This document shows positions 1 through 6,726 of a stretch of DNA of 12,582 nucleotides, piece after piece. The first letter of the stretch is position 1. Each line of letters starts with the position of its first letter. Source of the DNA: JBGSWE01 sp049292975 (GTDB taxonomy: Bacteria; Patescibacteriota; Saccharimonadia; Saccharimonadales; JACDBH01); assembly GCA_049292975.1 (NCBI GenBank), contig JBATRZ010000042.1:1-12582 (forward strand), written 5' to 3'. A program made the translations under genes and the position numbers. The notes beneath the pieces were generated by a model. It was not told the DNA's origin and did not search any database. It saw only the letters and a list, made by a program, of their open reading frames with translations.

Positions 1-21
1 CCATATATCACATTCCGGCGA

Positions 22-95
22 TGGGGATTGGCCAAGTGGTAAGGCACCGGGTTCTGGTCCCGAGATCGGGGGTTCGAATCCCTCATCCCCAGCCA
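22..95 (+). tRNA. tRNA-Gln (anticodon CTG), CCA encoded
   Basis: The acceptor stem TGGGGAT (22-28) pairs perfectly with ATCCCCA (85-91), followed by discriminator G and an encoded CCA (93-95). The T-arm has the canonical GGTTCGAATCC core (71-81). The anticodon loop reads TTCTGGT, giving anticodon CTG, which decodes CAG as glutamine. The U1-A72 end pair is typical of bacterial tRNA-Gln. The anticodon stem has one weak outer pair (C-A), which is tolerable. The gene is followed directly by an intrinsic terminator whose stem begins at the CCA end. Only 21 nt lie upstream in the window, so the promoter cannot be judged. Confidence 0.96.
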
Positions 96-130
96 AATTA
101 AGAGCCCGCCTTTCGGCGGGTTTTTAATTT
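95..130 (+). terminator. Intrinsic terminator of the tRNA-Gln gene
   Basis: The core stem CCCGCC (105-110) / GGCGGG (115-120) has a TTTC loop and is followed by TTTTT. The flanks AAATTAA (95-101) and TTAATTT (124-130) also pair, giving a long stem that starts within the tRNA CCA end. The symmetric A/T flanks would allow termination on both strands. Confidence 0.9.
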
Positions 131-138
131 GGTGTGGA

Positions 139-282
139 TCGCAGAGCAAACTGCTTTGCTCTGCGGGGATTCGAACGGACGCAAGGCCTGTGCGGCGCTA
201 CTCGCCGCACGCCGCGCCGGGCTCGCGAGCGAATTGCAAAGCAATTCGACTTGTGAGTCGAAAATCCCTCACTCCCAGCCAA
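139..282. repeat. Hairpin-rich mosaic ending in a degenerate tRNA-Gln 3' end
   Basis: Five perfect inverted repeats lie almost end to end. They are 140-165 (11-bp stem CGCAGAGCAAA, 4-nt loop), 190-210 (8-bp stem GTGCGGCG, 5-nt loop), the palindrome GCTCGCGAGC at 221-230, 230-248 (8-bp stem CGAATTGC, AAA loop) and 246-261 (6-bp stem TCGACT, 4-nt loop). At 168-178 the sequence GGATTCGAACG resembles a T-arm on the minus strand. At 262-282 the tail AATCCCTCACTCCCAGCCAA resembles the tRNA-Gln 3' end at 77-97. No credible protein is encoded: the open frame crossing it is simply an unstopped reading of these repeats. I do not recognise the element type. Confidence 0.7.
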
Positions 283-293
283 GAGAAATAGAC

Positions 294-354
294 CGAATCC
301 CTGCGTTCCCAGCCAAGTAAAGATCCGCTCGTAAGAGCGGGTTTTTACTTGGCT
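294..354 (+). terminator. Second tRNA-tail-like sequence with its own long-stem terminator
   Basis: The sequence CGAATCCCTGCGTTCCCAGCCA (294-315) again looks like a degenerate tRNA-Gln 3' end with CCA. From it runs an inverted repeat: AGCCAAGTAAA (311-321) pairs with TTTACTTGGCT (344-354), enclosing CCGCTC/GAGCGG (325-330/335-340, loop GTAA) and a T-run (342-346). The design matches the tRNA-Gln terminator at 95-130, but the sequence differs. Just beyond it, GGATTCGAACGGG (360-372) is again a minus-strand T-arm-like string. No RNA gene is visible upstream for it to terminate other than tRNA-Gln. Confidence 0.7.
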
Positions 355-406
355 TGGATGGATTCGAACGGGAATACATCTCCCTAGATGAGCTTAACCC
401 AAAGAA

Positions 407-435
407 TTGCATTTATCGGCAAATGGTATTATGCT
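407..435 (+). promoter_or_regulatory. Probable sigma70-type promoter of the beta-helix gene
   Basis: TTGCAT (407-412), a 17-nt spacer and TATGCT (430-435) fit a housekeeping promoter. Transcription would start near 442, leaving a leader of about 40 nt before the ATG at 481. No Shine-Dalgarno sequence is visible in that leader. Confidence 0.45.
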
Positions 436-480
436 TGGAGTAAATTTAGATATGCATGCTGAAGACATGTAGAAATAAAA

Positions 481-3078
481 ATGGAAACCAAGCGTTTACA
501 GCCCGCCCTTCATACGTACAGGTATTTATTTTTATCATTTTGCATTTTTGCGGTGTTTATAATGGTGGGTTTTTCGCTACTGTCGGTACTGCGGCCAGCC
601 CATACCGGCGCTGCCGGTACCCACTATTACGTTGATGCTACCGGTGGCAGCGACAGTAACAGCGGTATGGATACGAGCCATCCCTGGAAGACCATTGCCA
701 AGGTAAATTCGTCCAGTTTTATGGCTGGCGACTTCATCTTATTCAAAAGAGGTGAAATCTGGCGTAATGAACAAATAACCAACACGGCTAGCGTTACCTA
801 TGGTGCCTACGGAACGGGCAATGCCCCGAGCATCCGCGGCAGCGTAACCTACAACGATACCAGCAACTGGACACAAGACACGACCGACGTAACGGTGTCC
901 GGACTCAAGCCTGGCACGGGCAGCGACGATGGCTACTGGGAAGTCGGCGGCGGAGCCGGTCCGTACAACAACACGTTCAGCCAATTTAAAGTAGGTACCT
1001 GGTTTAACGGCTTTGACGATATTAACGGGTTCGTACGGTTTCCAGGTGTAACCGTGCCGCAAGGGGCTACTATTACCGCCGCTTCCGTTACCCTTAATGC
1101 CGATCAGAGTAAAGAGGCTGGGACAATCCGAATGTCCATAAAAGCAATTGCAGCTGATAGCGCCACCGCTCCCACTTCGGCGGCCGATGGCGATAGCCGA
1201 ACGCTCACGACTGCCAGCACGTCTTGGAACATTTCGTCATGGACGGCTGGTAACGATATTACATCGCCATCACTTACCGGTATTGCCCAAGAGATCGTAA
1301 ACCGCGGCGGCTGGAGCAGCGGTAATGCGCTGGTACTGTACTTTTTAAACAATAGTTCAGACAATGGCGCCGTTGGTTACCCGATAGCCCGGGAAGGATC
1401 CGCCACGCTTGATGCCCGGCTTAGTATTACCTACTCTCAGGCTACGAGTAATATTTGGTATATACCCTCTGTTGCGCACGATCCGGGCGTCTTTGTCCAT
1501 GATGGTGTTCTGGGCACCAGAAAAACTTCAAAAGGCGCCCTGACGGCACCCTGGGACTACTACTGGTATAGCGGCACCAATAAACTCTTCGTATATTCCA
1601 CTTCTAATCCCGCAAATAACGCCTCGTTATTAGAGGTCGCTATGCTAGATAAAGCTTTTGATTACATCCACTGGAATAATGTGACGGTAGACAGCCTGGA
1701 TTTCCGGCATTTCCGCGGTCTGGTTGCCGTAAACTTTTTTGGCGGCTCCACCGGTTGGTCGTTTACCAATGATACGTTTGCGCAATTGGCCGGCTACGGC
1801 ATCCAGTTTCATGGCCATACCGGCAATTTAACGGCATCAGTGGATCACTGTTCATTTATTGATTGGGGCGTGGTTGACGGTCAGCAGTATGCTATCCAAA
1901 CTATTGCCGACTCCGGCATAGGTAACAGTGCCCGAGCAGAAGTGACCAATAACAACTTTACGATTAATCACAGCTCTAACGACACCGAGATCACGGCAGT
2001 TATGAGCGATACCGGCGGCTGGGTCAGAACTTTCACCGGCAATACGCTTACCAACAACGGCAACTGGCCGGGACCGGGCATGATGATTTGGCGGCCCAGC
2101 GCCAATACCACTGCTATAACCATTGCCGGCAACAGTCTATACCGTATGGGTTCAATCGGTCTGGGCGTCCAGGAACTGGAGTACCATGGCGCCGCACCGA
2201 CAGTGGTTATTAAGAACAACTATATCGAAGCATCCGACCAAAATGATATCTTGGATACCGAAGGATTGCGGCTTCGTGACTTTACGGCTACTTCAAACGT
2301 AACGGCCAGTTACAACGTTATTAACGGCACTAAAGCGGGGTCGCACGCGCACCCTGGCATCTATATATCTAACGCGCTTAGCGCAAGGATTTATAACAAC
2401 ACCATCTACGGTGCCGATCAGGGTATACTAGCCAAACAAGCCTCTACGGACACTGACATCCGGAACAATATAGTGTCGTCCAACCGGACATACGGTATAC
2501 GGCTAGAGGATACGTCTACGGCCACAAATTTTAATCACAACTTATTTCATGGCAATGTTACTGCGAATTACAGCGGTATCGCGGCCGGCAGCGGCGATGT
2601 TACCGCCAACCCGCTGTTTGCTGCCGCCGGTTCTGACTTTGCCCTGCAAAGAGATTCTCCGGCCATAAATGCCGGTGCGGTGCTTGGACTCAGTTCCGAC
2701 ATAGCTGGCACCATAGTGCCCCTAGGTCACGCTCCGGACATAGGCGCGTACGAGTTTTTGATAGCGTCCTCGGGCAGCACCAATGTGGGGTCAGAAAGTA
2801 GCGGTGATATGGCCGCGAGTTCTTCTCCGTCAACATCCAAAACATCCAAAACAAGCAAAACCAACACCACAGTGCCACCCAGCCAGGTTCCTGCTGGCAA
2901 CGATGCCAACGAACGGCCCTCAGCAGTCGCGCAAACTACCGTGAAGACGGCCAACGAGTTATCGCACACACCATCATCGAGGAGATGGCTTGCCCCGGGA
3001 CTGGGCATAGCAGTAGCCTTAATTGCGGTAGCAAAGATTGCAGCCATGGCGTTCACAAAAGCCGCTTCAAAAGAATGA
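481..3078 (+). CDS. Surface-anchored right-handed beta-helix protein
   Basis: An 865-residue protein. Residues about 14-37 form a hydrophobic signal-anchor. The motif HYYVDATGGSDSNSG (48-62) and 'PWKTIAKVN' are typical of the first coil of DUF1565/pectate-lyase-like beta-helix proteins. Residues about 148-320 look like an inserted beta-sandwich module of the DNRLRE/surface-adhesion type (FVRFPGV, ITAASVTLNADQ, WSSGNALVLYF, ARLSITY). The rest, to about residue 780, has Asn-rich coil repeats such as NNNF, NNYIEA, YNNTIYG and RNNIVSS. A Ser/Thr/Lys linker with a threefold 9-nt repeat (2833-2859) precedes a C-terminal hydrophobic segment (about 838-858) and a basic tail. Inference: an exported, membrane-tethered polysaccharide-binding or -cleaving protein, or an adhesin; no catalytic residues were identified. 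The start is the first ATG and has no clear ribosome site. It stands alone, with no obvious terminator. Confidence 0.85.
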   Translation: METKRLQPALHTYRYLFLSFCIFAVFIMVGFSLLSVLRPAHTGAAGTHYYVDATGGSDSNSGMDTSHPWKTIAKVNSSSFMAGDFILFKRGEIWRNEQITNTASVTYGAYGTGNAPSIRGSVTYNDTSNWTQDTTDVTVSGLKPGTGSDDGYWEVGGGAGPYNNTFSQFKVGTWFNGFDDINGFVRFPGVTVPQGATITAASVTLNADQSKEAGTIRMSIKAIAADSATAPTSAADGDSRTLTTASTSWNISSWTAGNDITSPSLTGIAQEIVNRGGWSSGNALVLYFLNNSSDNGAVGYPIAREGSATLDARLSITYSQATSNIWYIPSVAHDPGVFVHDGVLGTRKTSKGALTAPWDYYWYSGTNKLFVYSTSNPANNASLLEVAMLDKAFDYIHWNNVTVDSLDFRHFRGLVAVNFFGGSTGWSFTNDTFAQLAGYGIQFHGHTGNLTASVDHCSFIDWGVVDGQQYAIQTIADSGIGNSARAEVTNNNFTINHSSNDTEITAVMSDTGGWVRTFTGNTLTNNGNWPGPGMMIWRPSANTTAITIAGNSLYRMGSIGLGVQELEYHGAAPTVVIKNNYIEASDQNDILDTEGLRLRDFTATSNVTASYNVINGTKAGSHAHPGIYISNALSARIYNNTIYGADQGILAKQASTDTDIRNNIVSSNRTYGIRLEDTSTATNFNHNLFHGNVTANYSGIAAGSGDVTANPLFAAAGSDFALQRDSPAINAGAVLGLSSDIAGTIVPLGHAPDIGAYEFLIASSGSTNVGSESSGDMAASSSPSTSKTSKTSKTNTTVPPSQVPAGNDANERPSAVAQTTVKTANELSHTPSSRRWLAPGLGIAVALIAVAKIAAMAFTKAASKE

Positions 3079-3166
3079 CCATCAACAATTACAATAAGGC
3101 TGAGCCACCGGATTTACCGATCTACAATTCTTGATTTCAGAGTTGGGGAAGACGGATGTTTAGACC

Positions 3167-3262
3167 CGGCAATGCCCAGTGGGCATTGGCCGCCCACCGC
3201 CCACAAGGGTCATGTTGGCAATTCTATTTTTGAATTGCCCAAGAGGTCGAACCCCTCATCCC
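3167..3262. repeat. Intergenic hairpins followed by a tRNA-tail-like sequence
   Basis: The 3079-3294 gap holds no convincing gene. A strong hairpin, CGGCAATGCCCA/TGGGCATTGGCCG (3167-3192, one bulge), is followed by a second, GGCAATTC/GAATTGCC (3217-3239, loop TATTTTT). Next comes GGTCGAACCCCTCATCCC (3245-3262), which resembles the T-arm and acceptor end of the tRNA-Gln at 71-90. The GAATTGC arm also occurs in the mosaic at 230-248, so the two gaps on either side of the beta-helix gene share building blocks. The stretch 3079-3166 shows nothing else. Confidence 0.5.
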
Positions 3263-3282
3263 GGACGTGTAATATCAGGATA

Positions 3283-3294
3283 TATAATAGGTTC
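3283..3294 (+). promoter_or_regulatory. -10 box placed for a leaderless start at 3295
   Basis: TATAAT (3283-3288) is followed by exactly 6 nt and then ATG at 3295. The same geometry occurs at three other genes in this window. No good -35 hexamer is visible. Confidence 0.4.
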
Positions 3295-3423
3295 ATGAAT
3301 AAGTCATGGAACAAACAGAACAAAATGCCGGCCAATCCCAGCCCTGCCGAAAGGGCCAAATGGCACATAGAGCACCCAAAGCACTGCAGCTGCAGGATGC
3401 TTCGCCAAATATCCAAAAACTAA
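3295..3423 (+). CDS. Possible small leaderless gene, 42 codons, unknown function
   Basis: The predicted peptide starts MNKSWNKQNK and contains AERAKWHIEHPKHCSCR. It is basic, with two Cys and three His near the middle (HIEHPKHCSC), which might suggest metal binding, but nothing in it is recognised. The only positive evidence is a perfect TATAAT box 6 nt before the ATG. A longer frame opens upstream at 3172, but it would run through hairpins and is unlikely. A competing 48-codon frame, 3306-3452 (starting MEQTEQN), covers the same DNA in another frame. I cannot tell which, if either, is translated. Confidence 0.3.
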   Translation: MNKSWNKQNKMPANPSPAERAKWHIEHPKHCSCRMLRQISKN

Positions 3424-3492
3424 TAGACGAGTCCGGGGCGCAACCAAACTAATTCCAGCGCACACCACTGCCCCAGCCCGTGAACATTCCGT

Positions 3493-3504
3493 TATAATCA
3501 GACT
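3493..3504 (+). promoter_or_regulatory. -10 box for leaderless HEAT-repeat gene
   Basis: A perfect TATAAT (3493-3498) is followed by 6 nt and the ATG at 3505, so transcription is predicted to begin at or next to the start codon. There is no Shine-Dalgarno sequence and no clear -35. Confidence 0.6.
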
Positions 3505-4035
3505 ATGCAAGAACCATTTTGGGATATGCTCAAAGATGGCGGCAAGACAAACTCGCTTGGCAGGGCAGGTGAGGTAATCGCAGCCGTTCTAGATGATAAG
3601 GGCAAGCTCGAAGAACTTTTTGAATGCCTGTCCGATGAAGATGCGTGGGTGCGCATGCGCGCTGCAGATAGCCTTGAAAAAATCTGCCGCCTACATCCGG
3701 ACTGGCTTACGCCTTATATCGATAGACTCAATGAGGAAGTCGCTGGCAGCGCCCAGCCTTCGTTGCAGTGGCATCTGGCTCAGATGTACGGCGAAATGGC
3801 ACTGTCTGACAAACAGACGGATTTTGTCGTAGATTGGATCAAACGGCTACTATCATCAGAAAAGACAGACTGGATCGTAGCTGCCAATGCTATGGATACG
3901 CTGGCCCTGTTCGTGGACAAGGGGAATATCAGCGCTGCCGAAGCGGTCTTTTATTTCAATATCCAGCTTAAACACAAATCCAAAGCTGTGGTTAAGCGTG
4001 CAAATAAACACATCGATAAGCTTACGCTAGGCTAA
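3505..4035 (+). CDS. Small HEAT-repeat-like alpha-solenoid protein
   Basis: 176 residues, soluble, with no signal peptide or membrane segment. Paired amphipathic helices recur, most clearly SDEDAWVRMRAADSLEKICRL (43-63), followed by a helix around 67-79. Similar units lie at 84-99, 103-137 and 143-174. The 'D..AWVRMRAADSLEKI' string is the hallmark of a HEAT/PBS-lyase-type repeat. Such proteins usually serve as protein-binding scaffolds, and no catalytic motif is present. The start is fixed by the TATAAT-N6-ATG arrangement rather than by a ribosome site. It is followed after about 75 nt by the channel-like gene, which has its own -10 box. The partner is unknown. Confidence 0.75.
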   Translation: MQEPFWDMLKDGGKTNSLGRAGEVIAAVLDDKGKLEELFECLSDEDAWVRMRAADSLEKICRLHPDWLTPYIDRLNEEVAGSAQPSLQWHLAQMYGEMALSDKQTDFVVDWIKRLLSSEKTDWIVAANAMDTLALFVDKGNISAAEAVFYFNIQLKHKSKAVVKRANKHIDKLTLG

Positions 4036-4043
4036 CCGGAGTA

Positions 4044-4057
4044 TAGTTTGTAAACTA
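4044..4057. promoter_or_regulatory. Palindrome upstream of the channel-like gene
   Basis: TAGTTTGTAAACTA is a 6-bp inverted repeat with a 2-nt centre. It lies between the HEAT gene stop and the predicted promoter at 4095-4100. It could be an operator or a weak hairpin; there is no T-run to make it a terminator. Confidence 0.3.
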
Positions 4058-4094
4058 CGGTGCGACCGGGTTTCTGTACGCATTCGAAACGGTA

Positions 4095-4100
4095 TATACT
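4095..4100 (+). promoter_or_regulatory. Probable -10 box (TATACT) for the channel-like gene
   Basis: TATACT ends 10 nt before the ATG at 4111, leaving a 5' leader of only a few nucleotides and no ribosome site. The open frame continues upstream to 4060, but that extra part precedes the predicted transcript start, so the ATG at 4111 is preferred. Confidence 0.45.
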
Positions 4101-4110
4101 AATCGTAAGC

Positions 4111-4764
4111 ATGAAAGTACACCCCATCAGCCGCAGAGAGCTGTGGTATGCGCAGGTAGCACTTATAGTCGCTATACTGCTGCAAGTTGTTGCCTGGGCA
4201 ATAAATCCCGAACTAACCTACGGCCCGCACAGCATGATTGTAGGCACTGAGCTGGCTCTAGCCGTTATGATAGGTTTAACAGCAGGCCGCCGCCACCTGC
4301 ATCTGAGCCATTTGTACCGCGCAATGTCGTTTGTGCTGCTCGGCCTGATATCGCTGGCTAACTTCATATCCTTCGCATTGGTGGCACGCCTGCTTATTTT
4401 TGAGGCTGCCAGCTTGTCGGGCAGGGAAACCCTGATTGCTGCCCTCGCCATATTCGCGACTAATGTAATCATTTTCTCGCTCTGGTATTGGGAAATAGAC
4501 AGCCCAGGGCTGACGGGCACCAGATGGTCAAAGCACGACATGGACTTTCATTTTACCGAGCAAGAACTGGGGCATGAATATCGGGAATGGCAGCCCTCTT
4601 ATGTAGATTACCTGTACCTTTCTTGCACGAATGCCATCAATTTTGCACCCGCCGACGCCAAACCCATAACCGCCCAAGCTAAGGTACTTATGGGCGGCCA
4701 GGCATTGATATCGGTTTTTACGCTGGCGCTTATTCTTACCCGTTCAATCAGTATCCTGGGTTAG
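4111..4764 (+). CDS. Five-helix membrane protein with ion-channel-like C-terminus
   Basis: 217 residues from the ATG at 4111. Hydrophobic segments lie at about 11-31, 41-58, 69-97, 106-128 and 193-214. After helix 4 comes YWEIDSPG and then DFHFTEQE, which resembles the 'WELD.GGP ... DFLFPQ' pattern of a widespread actinobacterial family sometimes labelled DUF1345-like. The segment VDYLYLSCTNAINFAPADAK (165-184) followed by a last helix has the layout of a K+-channel pore helix, filter and inner helix, but the TVGYGD filter is replaced by INFAPAD. Selective K+ conduction is therefore unlikely, and the role is unknown. The carboxypeptidase gene starts 3 nt after its stop, implying one transcript and possibly an envelope role. 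Family assignment is from memory of the motif. Confidence 0.7.
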   Translation: MKVHPISRRELWYAQVALIVAILLQVVAWAINPELTYGPHSMIVGTELALAVMIGLTAGRRHLHLSHLYRAMSFVLLGLISLANFISFALVARLLIFEAASLSGRETLIAALAIFATNVIIFSLWYWEIDSPGLTGTRWSKHDMDFHFTEQELGHEYREWQPSYVDYLYLSCTNAINFAPADAKPITAQAKVLMGGQALISVFTLALILTRSISILG

Positions 4765-4767
4765 CAC

Positions 4768-6012
4768 ATGGAGCTTCAGTACGCCCGCTATAAAAACGAA
4801 CACAAGCCAAAGCAGCCAAGCCGGCTGAAGCCGGTCATGTTAATCCTAACTGCCTTACTTATGCTGGCCGCCAGCTATACGGCCCTTGCCCTTTACAGGG
4901 ATCCGCCTGTGCCTATTCTGACAGCTGTAGCGCTGCCAGGCAGACAGGCTTCACCAGTGCAACTGCCATGGCCGGCGAGCGGCCAGGCGGCTATCGGCAG
5001 CCTGGATGACGGGCTGCTGGCTGCGTCCGGCGCCAATGAACTACCGGCGCCTATGGCCAGTTTGACCAAAGTTATCACCGCCCTCGTAATACTAGATAAA
5101 GTGCCGTATGAGGCGGGTTCGCAAGGGCAATCATATACTCTTACCGGTTCAGATGCCGCCCTCGCCAGCAGTTACTCGGCCAAGAACGGCGTGGTGCTGC
5201 CGGTCAGATCCGGCCAGACGATTACCCAGCATCAGGCAATGCAAGCAATGCTGATTTCTTCCGCTAACAACATAGCCGATTCGCTTGCTGTCCATGTGTT
5301 CGGTTCGGTTGATGCATATGTTACGCAGGCTAATGATTTCGTTAAGTCGAAAGGGCTGTCCCGCACGGTAGTGGCCGATGCCAGCGGCTTCTCAGCCCAA
5401 TCTATTAGCACGCCGTCCGAGCTTGTCTTGCTGGGCAGGCTGGCGCTCCAGGATACGGTTATCCGTTCCATTGTGTCGCAGAAAGAGGCGGATTTAGGCG
5501 ATTTTGGCAAAGTAAAAACTACCAACGGGCTGCTAGCCGGCCAGGGTGTAATTGGAATAAAGACCGGCACGACCGATGAGGCCGGCAGCTGCCTGTTGTT
5601 TGCCTCGGTTCATGAACTAGAGCCGGCTTACAAAGTAACGCTTATAGGTGTAATTACGGGCGGAACCTCTGCCGGCAGCGTTATTAGGGATGCCCGCGCT
5701 CTGCTGGCTGCTGCGTCCGCGCAGTTTAGTAAGGCCGAGTTAGCCAAGGCAGGCACAACGGCGGGCACCCTTACAGTTAGCTGGGGCGGTTCTAGCAATA
5801 TAGTGTTATCAGAAGACCTGGCAGTCTATGCCTGGAAGGGCAAAGCTATCTCACCAACAGTTAAGTTAGAATTACCCGATAATCTTGGCCAGGCCGCTCA
5901 GGCAGCGGGCTATGCCGAAGCTGCCGGCAGCACAAGCTCGCGGGTGCAGCTTGTTACTTCCCAGGCGTTAGGACAGCCGCCCTGGCTTTGGCGCTTAAGG
6001 CACGCTTACTAA
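4768..6012 (+). CDS. D-alanyl-D-alanine carboxypeptidase (peptidase S11, PBP5/6 type)
   Basis: 414 residues. A cytoplasmic basic stretch precedes one membrane segment (about 22-43), so the enzyme is probably tethered outside the cell. All three penicillin-binding motifs are present: S98-L-T-K101 (catalytic Ser and Lys), S165-A-N167, and K265-T-G267. The surrounding strings (PMASLTKVITALVIL, MLISSANNIADSLA, DASGFSAQSISTPSELV, GIKTGTTDEAGSCLLF) are typical of S11 family enzymes. These remove the terminal D-Ala from peptidoglycan pentapeptides and so limit cross-linking. The C-terminal part (about 325-414) is less conserved; no C-terminal amphipathic anchor is obvious. It follows the channel-like gene by 3 nt and converges on the HdeD-like gene, whose stop codon overlaps its own by 4 nt. 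Confidence 0.95.
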   Translation: MELQYARYKNEHKPKQPSRLKPVMLILTALLMLAASYTALALYRDPPVPILTAVALPGRQASPVQLPWPASGQAAIGSLDDGLLAASGANELPAPMASLTKVITALVILDKVPYEAGSQGQSYTLTGSDAALASSYSAKNGVVLPVRSGQTITQHQAMQAMLISSANNIADSLAVHVFGSVDAYVTQANDFVKSKGLSRTVVADASGFSAQSISTPSELVLLGRLALQDTVIRSIVSQKEADLGDFGKVKTTNGLLAGQGVIGIKTGTTDEAGSCLLFASVHELEPAYKVTLIGVITGGTSAGSVIRDARALLAAASAQFSKAELAKAGTTAGTLTVSWGGSSNIVLSEDLAVYAWKGKAISPTVKLELPDNLGQAAQAAGYAEAAGSTSSRVQLVTSQALGQPPWLWRLRHAY

Positions 6013-6566
6013 TTGCTGTCTGGCACCACCGGCTGGTTCTTGAGCATAAAGCCCGAGGCGATTTCTACCGGCCCAACCAACAGGCCGTAGATACCAAGCA
6101 CCCAGATTATAGTGGCGATACTTACTATAGGCGCACGGGCTACTGTAATACCAACCATTAATGTAATAGCACCCAGCAAGCCGGCGGCCCAACGGTAGGC
6201 AGCCGAGGCATCGCTAAGTAGGGCCGATGCAACCATGGTGATAGCCAGTACCACAAGGGTGACTGCCATCAGCAAGCCCATGAGCGCTAATGTCAGGCCG
6301 CTGCCGGCATTTCTAAACAAGTATGCGACAATACCTATCTGCAAAAAGCCAACCAAAAGTCGTAAAATGCCCGAAAAATGTTTTGTCATGGTTTGCACGC
6401 CGGCTATGATATCCATGATACCCCCCAGGGCGAAATTGGCGGCAAAAAGCAAGGCCACCACGCCGATAGTTGCCGCCGGCCACACTAAGATGAGCACACC
6501 AAACGCTATAGACGAGATCCCCCTGAGTACGGGTATCCACCAGAGATCGCGGATTTCCTTTTCCAT
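6009..6566 (-). CDS. HdeD-family (DUF308) membrane protein
   Basis: 185 residues, almost all hydrophobic, with about six transmembrane helices (roughly 11-29, 33-55, 66-83, 90-118, 125-143, 148-173). The opening 'WWIPVLRGISSIAFGVLILVWP' pattern, the 'FAANFALGGIMDIIAG' segment and the internal duplication are typical of the HdeD/DUF308 family. In enterobacteria HdeD is linked to acid resistance; elsewhere the function is unknown. Translation is well supported by AAGGAGG (plus-strand 6571-6577) 4 nt before the ATG. Upstream on the minus strand, TTGACA (6613-6618), a 17-nt spacer and AAGAAT (6590-6595) form a plausible promoter. It is divergent from the DUF7144-like gene, another small membrane protein, with about 160 nt between them. 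Confidence 0.9.
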   Translation of the reverse strand: MEKEIRDLWWIPVLRGISSIAFGVLILVWPAATIGVVALLFAANFALGGIMDIIAGVQTMTKHFSGILRLLVGFLQIGIVAYLFRNAGSGLTLALMGLLMAVTLVVLAITMVASALLSDASAAYRWAAGLLGAITLMVGITVARAPIVSIATIIWVLGIYGLLVGPVEIASGFMLKNQPVVPDSN

Positions 6567-6589
6567 AATTCCTCCTTATATATGACTCT

Positions 6590-6618
6590 ATTCTTCTGCA
6601 ATAGTGCGCATTTGTCAA
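6590..6618 (-). promoter_or_regulatory. Probable promoter of the HdeD-like gene
   Basis: On the minus strand a perfect -35 TTGACA (6613-6618) is separated by 17 nt from AAGAAT (6590-6595). The -10 is imperfect. The predicted transcript start near 6583 leaves a short leader containing the strong AAGGAGG ribosome site at 6571-6577. Confidence 0.5.
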
Positions 6619-6668
6619 ATAATCAGGAAAATATATTTAAGAACTATGCACGGGTATACAATAAATTA

Positions 6669-6698
6669 TTGGAAAATTAAAATTTATAGGATTATAAT
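6669..6698 (+). promoter_or_regulatory. Probable promoter of the DUF7144-like gene
   Basis: TTGGAA (6669-6674), an 18-nt spacer and TATAAT (6693-6698) lie in a very A/T-rich stretch. The ribosome site AAGGAGG follows at 6711-6717, 9 nt before the ATG at 6727. Confidence 0.6.
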
Positions 6699-6726
6699 AT
6701 AATTATCATTAAGGAGGATTCTAGCA

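Noticed and set aside
139..261. CRISPR array
   Set aside because: The repeats are inverted, of different sequence and unevenly spaced; there are no uniform spacers and no cas genes.
129..320. 63-codon open frame after the tRNA
   Set aside because: It runs through hairpins and tRNA-tail copies, has no ribosome site or promoter geometry, and its composition follows the repeats.
3172..3294. Upstream extension of the small open frame at 3295
   Set aside because: It would translate two hairpins and a tRNA-like tail; the TATAAT box at 3283 places any transcript start at about 3295.
4060..4110. Seventeen-codon extension of the channel-like protein
   Set aside because: A TATACT box at 4095-4100 lies within it, and the sequence RPGFCTHSKRY looks unlike the start of a membrane protein of this family.
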